Origin: an uncultured Eubacteriales bacterium
GTDB taxonomy: Bacteria > Bacillota > Clostridia > Oscillospirales > CAG-272
Direction: 5' to 3'
Length of the DNA: 64,000 nucleotides
Assembly: GCA_905210485.1 (NCBI GenBank)
Contig: CAJLXA010000004.1
Span: 1-64,000, forward strand
In this document: positions 57,890 through 64,000 of the stretch, in pieces
Layout of the letters: the number at the start of each line of letters is the position of its first letter
How positions within the stretch are numbered: position 1 is the first letter of the stretch
Position numbers and translations under genes: made by a program
Notes under the pieces: model-generated
The model's database searches: none
What the model was told of the DNA's origin: nothing
Seen by the model: only the letters and a program-made list of their open reading frames with translations

Positions 57890-59563
57890 TTATTCAACGA
57901 CAAAAATGAATTGATAAATATCCTGCTTCCCGTCGATCTCATAAATCTCCACCGCAGGGAACCGCGCTTTCAGGTCGGCGCGGACGTCATCCATGTCTTC
58001 GCGCGTAGCTTCCTTGCCGCAGATGACAATGATCACTTCTTTATCGGTCATATCCAGTTTTCCGAACATGGCCTTGGCGGCCGAAGCCGCGTCCTTTTCA
58101 CAGGACAGCAGTTCTTTTCCCGTGATACCGATAAAATCGCCCGCATGAATGTCCATACCGCCAAGGTGGGTATCGCGTACCGCATAGGTCACGGAAGCGG
58201 TCGTAACGCCGTTCATCGCGTCGCGGAGATTCTGCATGATCTCGTCCGTGTCCTTGGAATCAAAGTCCATCATGGAGAGCGCGGCGTATCCGTCGCCGAT
58301 TGTATGGCTTTCCAGAACGCGCACGTCGCTGTCCCGGTAAAGTCCGGCCGCCGCACGCGCCGCCAGAATGATGTTGCCGTTATTCGGCATGACGATGACG
58401 GTATCCGCGTTGGCCTCGCGGAACGCTTCAACGAAATCCTCCGCGGAGGGATTCATCGTCTGGCCGCCGGGAACGATGACATCCGCGCCGAGCTGACGGA
58501 AAGTTTCGGCGATGCCGTCGCCCGACGCGACCGCCACGATGCCGATTTTCTTACGCGGTTTGTTTTCCGTCGCTTTTTTCGGAGCGGGCGTATAGCGGTT
58601 CTCCACCGTCGCTTCGCTGTGCTGAAGAGACATGTTTTCCACCTTGACGGTGAGGAACTCGCCGTATTGCTGGCAGAATTCAAAAACCTTGCCGGGAGTC
58701 ATCGTATGTACATGTAACTTTACAATACTGCCTGTTTTTACGGCGACAATGGAATTGCCGATTGTCTTCAGATAGTCGGAGATCGTGGCGACGTCAAAGG
58801 CCTCCGTATCGACCTTGCTGTTCTGAAGTTGCAAAAGGCACTCGGTGCAATAGCCGAATTCCATCACGCTGTCGGCCGTGAATCCCGACGTATCCACCGT
58901 TTTCGCGTTGCCGGGAAGCGCGCTGGCCGTTCCCTCGATCGGCTCGCCGTGCAGAATCTTGTTCATACCTTCCATGACATAGACAAGCCCGGCGCCGCCG
59001 CTGTCGATAACGCCGGCTTCTTTCAGAACGGGAAGAAGATCCGGCGTACGTTCCAGCGACGCATGCATTTCGTCGATAAAATCGGAAAGAAAAGTTTCGG
59101 GAGTGCTGTCGCGTTCGATACGCGACACCGCATATGCCGTCGATTCGCGCGCCACCGTCAGAATCGTTCCCTCGGTCGGCGTCATAACGGCGTTATACGC
59201 CTGCTTCACGCCGGATTCAAAGGCGCGGCCGAGCGCCGCGGCGTCCGCGGCCGCAACGCCCTCCAGTCCTTTGGCGATACCGCCGAAGAACTGCGACAGG
59301 ATCACGCCGGAATTGCCGCGCGCGGAAAGAAGCATACCGTCGGCGACGATCTTCGCCATTTCGCCGATCTCCACCGTTGCGGCATTGGCGGCAGAAGCCG
59401 CGCCGCCCTCCACGGTCATGCGCATATTGTCGCCCGTATCGCCGTCCGGAATCGGAAACACGTTGAGGTCGTTCACGATTTCCGCGTTATAGCCGAGATT
59501 GCGTGCGCCGCCGACCACCATTTCTTTATAAAGATTGCCGTCAAGCATGAGAGTTGCCATCAT
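57890..59563 (-). CDS. fakA: Fatty acid kinase catalytic subunit FakA (DAK2/YloV)
   Basis: FakA phosphorylates fatty acids presented by FakB proteins, feeding them into phospholipid synthesis. The 557-residue protein has an N-terminal DAK2/DhaL kinase domain (NLYKEMVVGGARNL, NVFPIPDGDTGDNMRMT, GARGNSGVILSQFF), a middle domain with FGYCTECLLQ, and a C-terminal FakB-interacting domain (VTYAVRDTHLGGMDI). The Asp and Thr of PDGDTGDN bind ATP-metal. The start has AGGTG upstream; two adjacent ATGs are possible. fakB lies 38 bases upstream in the same operon. Confidence 0.93.
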   Translation of the reverse strand: MMATLMLDGNLYKEMVVGGARNLGYNAEIVNDLNVFPIPDGDTGDNMRMTVEGGAASAANAATVEIGEMAKIVADGMLLSARGNSGVILSQFFGGIAKGLEGVAAADAAALGRAFESGVKQAYNAVMTPTEGTILTVARESTAYAVSRIERDSTPETFLSDFIDEMHASLERTPDLLPVLKEAGVIDSGGAGLVYVMEGMNKILHGEPIEGTASALPGNAKTVDTSGFTADSVMEFGYCTECLLQLQNSKVDTEAFDVATISDYLKTIGNSIVAVKTGSIVKLHVHTMTPGKVFEFCQQYGEFLTVKVENMSLQHSEATVENRYTPAPKKATENKPRKKIGIVAVASGDGIAETFRQLGADVIVPGGQTMNPSAEDFVEAFREANADTVIVMPNNGNIILAARAAAGLYRDSDVRVLESHTIGDGYAALSMMDFDSKDTDEIMQNLRDAMNGVTTASVTYAVRDTHLGGMDIHAGDFIGITGKELLSCEKDAASAAKAMFGKLDMTDKEVIIVICGKEATREDMDDVRADLKARFPAVEIYEIDGKQDIYQFIFVVE

Positions 59564-59601
59564 CCATCACCTGTAAAAGAAAATTTCGTTTGCCTGTTTT
59601 A

Positions 59602-60495
59602 TCAGGACTCGCCGGCGAAAGTAACTTCTTCGCCGAACGCATAAAGACCGATGGTCGAAGGGCCGACAGAGGAACCGATGATCGGGCCGATGTAGTTCAC
59701 ATAGATATCCCGGCAGGGAATCTCCTCTTTCACTTTGTCTTTCAGATATTCAACTTCTTCGGGATCGCAGTCCGCATGAACAAGATAAATCGTCTGATTC
59801 TGTGCGTCGCGGATAGCCTCTTTCATACGGCGTACCACTTCGTCTATCGAATTCTTTCTGCCTTTCGCTTTGGCAATCGGCGTCTGGTAGCCGTTTTTAT
59901 CGCAGACAAGAATGGGTTTCACGCCGAAGAGATTGCCGAAGAACGCCTTTGTGGCTTTCACGCGGCCGGCGCGGGCAAGGCAGTTCAGGTCGTTCACCGT
60001 CACAAACTGATTCACCGTTTTGCGGATCGGCATAACGGCGTCATAGATCTCTTTTGCGGATTTTCCGGCGTCGCGCTCTTCCGCGGCGCGAATGGCCAGC
60101 ATGCCCTCGCCCATGCAGGAATTGAGGGCGTCGATGCAATAGATCTCACGATCGGGGAATTCTTCTTTCAGCTGTTTTGCCACTACGGCGCCCGTATTGA
60201 TTGAACCGCTCTGTTTTTCGCAGCAGCCTATGTAGACAATGTCGTATCCCTCCGTGAGATACAGGCGGAATATACGCATAAATTCCGCGGCGGGAACCTG
60301 TACCGTCATAACGCGTTCGCCGCGGCGCATGATGTCGTAAAGTTCTTTCGGTTCGTAATACTCCCATGTAAGGGACGCTTCGGTTTCCTTACCGTTATAA
60401 ACCGTTTTCATTCTCGCATAATCAATATCGTATTTTGCGAGCAGTTCACCTGAAAGATCAGAGCAGGAATCCGTGATGATTTTTACCTTGTTCAT
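59602..60495 (-). CDS. fakB: DegV family fatty acid-binding protein (FakB)
   Basis: The 297-residue protein starts MNKVKIITDSCSDLSGELL, the DegV hallmark (TDS-x-x-DL). It also has QVPAAEFMRIF, IGCCEKQSGSINTG and TVNDLNCLARAGRV, with GPIIGSSVGPSTIGLYAFGE at the C-terminus. It would bind one fatty acid and present it to FakA. GGAG lies seven bases before the ATG. Adjacency to fakA supports the FakB role over an unspecified DegV. Confidence 0.92.
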   Translation of the reverse strand: MNKVKIITDSCSDLSGELLAKYDIDYARMKTVYNGKETEASLTWEYYEPKELYDIMRRGERVMTVQVPAAEFMRIFRLYLTEGYDIVYIGCCEKQSGSINTGAVVAKQLKEEFPDREIYCIDALNSCMGEGMLAIRAAEERDAGKSAKEIYDAVMPIRKTVNQFVTVNDLNCLARAGRVKATKAFFGNLFGVKPILVCDKNGYQTPIAKAKGRKNSIDEVVRRMKEAIRDAQNQTIYLVHADCDPEEVEYLKDKVKEEIPCRDIYVNYIGPIIGSSVGPSTIGLYAFGEEVTFAGES

Positions 60496-60568
60496 GATGA
60501 TTCTCCTTTAAAATACAGTAAAATGTAAATAAAAGTTTTCTTTATATCGGATATTTCCGAAAACGTCG

Positions 60569-61168
60569 TCAATCCGCTTTCGGAAAATCGCCGTCAAGTA
60601 TTTTGGCCGCTTCGGCCTTATGCTTCCGTGTTTTCACGCGCACCGTATACATGGTATCCCACATATTTTCCGCGCCGTCGGCCGCGAGAGCAATGCCGGC
60701 AATCAGTTTGATATGCGCGCTGTCGGCGGCAAAGAAGACCGTGATGATGCCGAGCACGCCGACAACCGACGCCGTGATGAGCAGAATGAGCCACTTATGC
60801 ATGCCGAAAGTACGGGCGTCGATGGCCGTCTGCAATTTCATCATACCGTCGAGAATAACATAGATGCCCACGACATACGGAAGAGTGCTTTCAAAATTCA
60901 CCGGGGAAATGAAGATCAGAATACCGAGAATGAAGCAGAAAGTACCCGCCGCAAAACCGTTCTGGAACGCCAGTCTGTACAGGTCGTTTGAAAAATAACC
61001 GAACACACGCGCAAATCCCATCAGGATACAGGCGCCGGAAAAAAACCAGCGCATCCATTCAAGCGGCGCCGAGGGAATGATAATGAAAAACATTCCGGAC
61101 AAAAAGAGAAGTATCGACGTCACCGCAGCGATGACCTTTGCCTGTTTTACCGTACTGACTCTGTTCAT
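60569..61168 (-). CDS. DUF308/HdeD-like membrane protein
   Basis: The 199-residue protein (ATG at 61168, after GGAG) has six hydrophobic helices in three pairs with short loops, the HdeD/DUF308 layout (LLFLSGMFFIIIPSAPLEW, FCFILGILIFISPVNFES, VGVLGIITVFFAADS), and a charged C-terminal tail with KTRKHKAEAAKIL. Relatives are linked to envelope or acid stress in enterobacteria; in Clostridia the role is unknown. It lies between degV and a TetR regulator. Confidence 0.85.
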   Translation of the reverse strand: MNRVSTVKQAKVIAAVTSILLFLSGMFFIIIPSAPLEWMRWFFSGACILMGFARVFGYFSNDLYRLAFQNGFAAGTFCFILGILIFISPVNFESTLPYVVGIYVILDGMMKLQTAIDARTFGMHKWLILLITASVVGVLGIITVFFAADSAHIKLIAGIALAADGAENMWDTMYTVRVKTRKHKAEAAKILDGDFPKAD

Positions 61169-61320
61169 AATACTCCTTTTACGCGAAAAAAGCCGCTTGC
61201 ACGGTTTTTCGTATTCCGACGAAACGGCGACATTCCGGCAATGAAATTTCCGGGCGCCGTTCCGGGCATTTTTATATATTGTAGCACATGCCGCCCGCGC
61301 TGTCATGAGTTAAAAAGAAA

Positions 61321-61347
61321 GCAGATGCCCGATTTTTGGGCATCTGC
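61321..61347 (-). terminator. Terminator of the TetR gene
   Basis: Ten-bp stem (GCAGATGCCC at 61321-61330 with GGGCATCTGC at 61338-61347), loop GATTTTT, then a T-rich minus-strand tract. Confidence 0.85.
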
Positions 61348-61358
61348 TCTTTATTTGT

Positions 61359-61937
61359 TCAAAATTCAGACGTTTTTCGCGTTTTGTCTATATTTTCCCA
61401 GCCGGACAGCATGGAAGGAAAAAGATTTCCGAAAAGCCGCGTGAATTTTCCGCATATCGCCTCCGGGTCTTCCTTGCAACCGCTTTTCAGCCAATCGGTA
61501 TAAATGCCCATTAGGGCATGCCGGCAACAGTCGGTCAGAAAATCAACGTCTCCGGGCGGGCAATCGTCTCCGCCAAGACTGAGGAAATACTGTCTGATCG
61601 AGCGGGCGAGAACCGAAAAAAGGCAGGTGGTCATGCCGTCACGGCCGACCGAGGCATAGATATTCTGCACCGCTTTCTGATGCTTCAGCGTGAAATCCGC
61701 AAGGCGACGGAAACTATCCGTGGGGGAAAGCACCGCGTCCTCGCTCCGCGCGGAGATATGCTCGGATTCGCACAGTTCTTCGATCACGCCGTATATATCC
61801 TGAAAATAATAGTAAAAAGTATTGCGGTTCACACCGCAATCGTCCACAATGTCGCGCACCGTAATCTTGTCAAAGGATTTCCGGGCGGCAATATTCAGAA
61901 ACGAATCCACAATGGCCCTTTTCGTAAAAGGCGGCAT
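61359..61937 (-). CDS. TetR family transcriptional regulator
   Basis: The 192-residue protein (ATG at 61937, after GAGGG) begins MPPFTKRAIVDSFLNIA and has a TetR HTH with KITVRDIVDDCGVNRNTFYYYFQDIYGVIEEL in two blocks, then an all-helical ligand domain with KHQKAVQNIYASVG and GIYTDWLKSGCKEDP. The ligand domain resembles the DhaS-like/TetR_C_8 group. It lies between the DUF308 and RluA genes, all minus; a promoter at 62026-62054 drives it. Its target is unknown; the DUF308 gene next to it is the obvious candidate. Confidence 0.9.
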   Translation of the reverse strand: MPPFTKRAIVDSFLNIAARKSFDKITVRDIVDDCGVNRNTFYYYFQDIYGVIEELCESEHISARSEDAVLSPTDSFRRLADFTLKHQKAVQNIYASVGRDGMTTCLFSVLARSIRQYFLSLGGDDCPPGDVDFLTDCCRHALMGIYTDWLKSGCKEDPEAICGKFTRLFGNLFPSMLSGWENIDKTRKTSEF

Positions 61938-62025
61938 ACAGCACCCTCTTTCCTGTTGTTTTTGCACGGATAATGTCGGATTCCGCGTTCAGCGTTCGGA
62001 AGACAGCTTTTTACCTTTAGTCATT

Positions 62026-62054
62026 ATTTTACCACATTTCAGAAAATATTGCAA
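62026..62054 (-). promoter_or_regulatory. Promoter of the TetR gene
   Basis: Minus strand TTGCAA (62049-62054), 17-base spacer, TAAAAT (62026-62031), about 80 bases upstream of the start codon. Confidence 0.6.
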
Positions 62055-62073
62055 CCGTTTTTGCGAAATTCCG

Positions 62074-62793
62074 TTACAGCCCCGAAAACAGACCGTCTTC
62101 ACCGCCGGAAAGATCGGGCGGCATAAAGAGATTCCACGGATAGACGGAAAAGTCGGGAAGAGCGGTAAAAGCAAGGCGGCGCCCGTCCCGCGGGTGAAGA
62201 AAAGAAAGGCAGGCGGCGTACAGCGCGCCGTGCGGCGCTTTGTCGCGCGCGCCGTATTTACCGTCGCCGCAAAGAGGGCATTGCCGCGACGCAAACTGTA
62301 CGCGTATCTGATGCGTACGCCCGGTATATAGCCTTACCGCCGTCAGGGAAATGCCGTTTTCCGTTGCCATCACCCGATAAAGAAGCCGCGCTTCTTTCAC
62401 GCCCCTCCGCCGGCTGTCCGCAACAAAAGAACGGTTTCTCCGCGCGTCGTGATACAGATAATCGCGCATTTCCCCGAAAGACGGCGAGAGGATCCCCTGC
62501 GCGGCGGCAAGGTAGATTTTCGTCGTTCCGCCGTCGGCGATCCCCCACGACAGCGCCGCCGCGGCCGCCGTATTTCTTGCATAGACCGTAAGTCCGCCCG
62601 TCGTGCGGTCGAGGCGATGCACGACAAAAACGCGCGGGTCTTCGCCGCGCTCACGGAAAAAGTCGGCAAGATATGCCGTCATGTCGCGGTCGCCGGAAGG
62701 ATCCGGCTGTGCGGGAACGCCGTACGGTTTTATACAGACGGCAATATCCCGGTCGAGATACACCGGGGAAAAAGCACTGTGGTTTTCGTTCAT
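62074..62793 (-). CDS. RluA family pseudouridine synthase
   Basis: The 239-residue protein (ATG at 62793, after GGAG) has the RluA catalytic motif VHRLDRTTGGLTVYA with the active Asp, preceded by VCIKPYGVPAQPDP. It then has KIYLAAAQG, RLYTGRTHQIRVQF and CPLCGDGKYG. There is no S4 domain, so it belongs to the short RluA-like group (as in RluC/RluE-type variants lacking S4). The RNA target, tRNA or rRNA, cannot be told. Confidence 0.93.
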   Translation of the reverse strand: MNENHSAFSPVYLDRDIAVCIKPYGVPAQPDPSGDRDMTAYLADFFRERGEDPRVFVVHRLDRTTGGLTVYARNTAAAAALSWGIADGGTTKIYLAAAQGILSPSFGEMRDYLYHDARRNRSFVADSRRRGVKEARLLYRVMATENGISLTAVRLYTGRTHQIRVQFASRQCPLCGDGKYGARDKAPHGALYAACLSFLHPRDGRRLAFTALPDFSVYPWNLFMPPDLSGGEDGLFSGL

Positions 62794-62916
62794 ACAGAAT
62801 CTCCGTTCGGTTTTCCGGCCGTATCGCGGGCGGCGGAAGAATGTGCCGCGGCGACAGTCCGGTCGGCCCGGTTTATTTTTCACAAAAGAACAGGCGCGGA
62901 CGATGTCCGCCCGGAC

Positions 62917-64000
62917 TCACACGCGGTCGATATGGGTCACCGCGTAATAATGCGGATCGCCGTCGTGAATTTCTTTTTCGACCCGCTCGCGTATCGCGCC
63001 GTCCGACAGCCGGCATTCAAAGGGCACCGCAATATCGAAAATCAGGTTGGAATGTGTGGCGCCGCGCACGATACGGAAATCATGGATATCGAAACTCGAA
63101 TCGACCTTCTTCACGGCAATCAGCGCCATTTCCCGATAGACCTGCGTATCCATATCGGTGGCGACGGGATCCACATGGATTGTGCAGAGAATACCGTATT
63201 CTTCGGAAAGCCGCCGCTCGATATTGTCAATTTCGTCATGCACCGTAAACATATCCCGCCGTCCGTCCACTTCGGCGTGAACCGACGCGACCGTATTGCC
63301 GGGGCCGTAATGGTGTACGGCGATGTCGTGAACGCCGAGAACTTCCGGCGAAGAGGAAACGACCGCCGTGATCTCGGCGATCTCTTCGGGCGTCGGCGCG
63401 CCTCCGAGGATCAGGTTTTTCGTTTCATTCAATATTTTCAGACCGGCAATCAGTATCAGCACCGAAACCAGAATACCCATTGCGCCGTCAATATATTTCG
63501 TAAAGGCATAGTGCGGAAAGAGGAGGGACACCACAACGCCGCAAAGCACGGCAAAAGTGGAAGCGGCGTCCGACAGGCTGTCGGTGGCGGTGGCGCGCAT
63601 CACTTCGGAATCCACCTTTTTGCCGATCTTCCTGTTAAAATAAGCAAGCCAGAGTTTAAACAGGATTGCAACGCCGAGCAAAACCGCGGTAAGAACGCCG
63701 ACGCCGGTTTCTTCTTTCGGGTGGATCAGGTTTTCCACAGAAGTGGTAAACAGTTCAAATCCGATAACAAGAACCAGCATACTGACGATCATGGACGTCA
63801 CATATTCCATGCGCGCATGACCGTGCGGATGATGACGGTCGGCGGGTTTTGAGGAGATTCGGAAACTGACAAAAGTGATGACCGAAGAGCCGGCATCCGA
63901 CAGGTTATTGACCGCATCGGCCACAATGGAGACCGATGAAGAAAGAAGACCTACCGTAAGTTTCAATACCGAAAGCAAGAGATTCACCGCCACCCCGACA
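62917..64000 (-). CDS. Cation diffusion facilitator family metal transporter, N-terminus outside window
   Basis: 361 codons are visible and the frame is still open at base 64000 (residues VGVAVNLLLSVLKL), so the N-terminal cytoplasmic segment and start are missing. It has six membrane helices, the family block SSSVSIVADAVNNLSDAGSS in helix 2, HPHGHARMEY in the loop, and DSLSDAAST in helix 5, then a C-terminal metallochaperone-like domain (VASVHAEVDGRRDM, CTIHVDP). Helix 2 has N-x3-D and helix 5 D-x3-D rather than the H-x3-D of zinc exporters, which points toward Mn or Fe; this is inference. Confidence 0.92.
   Translation of the reverse strand, partial: VGVAVNLLLSVLKLTVGLLSSSVSIVADAVNNLSDAGSSVITFVSFRISSKPADRHHPHGHARMEYVTSMIVSMLVLVIGFELFTTSVENLIHPKEETGVGVLTAVLLGVAILFKLWLAYFNRKIGKKVDSEVMRATATDSLSDAASTFAVLCGVVVSLLFPHYAFTKYIDGAMGILVSVLILIAGLKILNETKNLILGGAPTPEEIAEITAVVSSSPEVLGVHDIAVHHYGPGNTVASVHAEVDGRRDMFTVHDEIDNIERRLSEEYGILCTIHVDPVATDMDTQVYREMALIAVKKVDSSFDIHDFRIVRGATHSNLIFDIAVPFECRLSDGAIRERVEKEIHDGDPHYYAVTHIDRV

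Overview
This 64 kb window reads as the chromosome of an endospore-forming Bacillota, most probably a Clostridia lineage of the gut or another anaerobic habitat. The evidence is a SpoIVB sporulation protease, RemA, a FakA/FakB (DAK2/DegV) fatty-acid kinase pair, AddA, a PadR-DUF1700-DUF4097 operon, a DUF5685/J-protein pair, a two-subunit ABC exporter with one degenerate ATP site, and sigma-A-type promoters with 17-bp spacers. GC content is near 50%. The order or family cannot be fixed from the sequence alone. No rRNA, tRNA, CRISPR array, prophage or transposase gene was found.

Layout. 1-3199 (minus): nrdR-yicC-remA-rpoZ-priA, with priA cut by the left edge. 3599-3931: a small orphan gene with stacked terminators. 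4343-11026 (plus): small membrane protein, lipoprotein, alr, truB, addA. 11249-12406: spoIVB. 12497-15253: a lipoprotein with an AT-rich C-terminal half and a small membrane protein, divergent from an XRE regulator, followed by a minisatellite. 15694-19631: pgsA, rimO, a membrane protein, a J-domain protein and a DUF5685 protein. 19744-22170: P-type ATPase. 22436-26081: heterodimeric ABC exporter. 26328-27530: CofE-like ligase. 27905-29797: padR operon. 29945-30790: LysR regulator with a damaged N-terminus.

The most distinctive block is 30867-45104: a metallophosphoesterase lipoprotein, a PHP-type (CehA/McbA-like) metallohydrolase, a 2,772-residue secreted protein built from repeated beta-sandwich modules plus a degenerate SGNH-like module and a C-terminal metallophosphoesterase, and a divergent AraC regulator with a cupin-like sensor. 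The lipoprotein and the C-terminus of the giant protein are paralogues. I infer an extracellular phosphoester or decorated-glycan processing system under AraC control; the substrate is unknown.

45262-50533 carries two trigger-factor-like lipoproteins flanking DUF2156 and rnhA. 50717-57591 is a gliding-type (Gld) ABC operon with two tandem GldG-like proteins and DUF4340. 57890-60495 is fakB-fakA. The window ends with a DUF308 membrane protein, a TetR regulator, an RluA-type pseudouridine synthase and a CDF metal transporter cut by the right edge.

Many promoters, terminators and candidate operators can be read directly. Three perfect TGTAAA-N6-TTTACA palindromes (inside addA, just after addA, and upstream of a trigger-factor-like gene) are unexplained. 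Codons TTA, CTA and TCA are almost absent from most genes, so long meaningless antisense frames run through the window and local reappearance of those codons flags atypical DNA.
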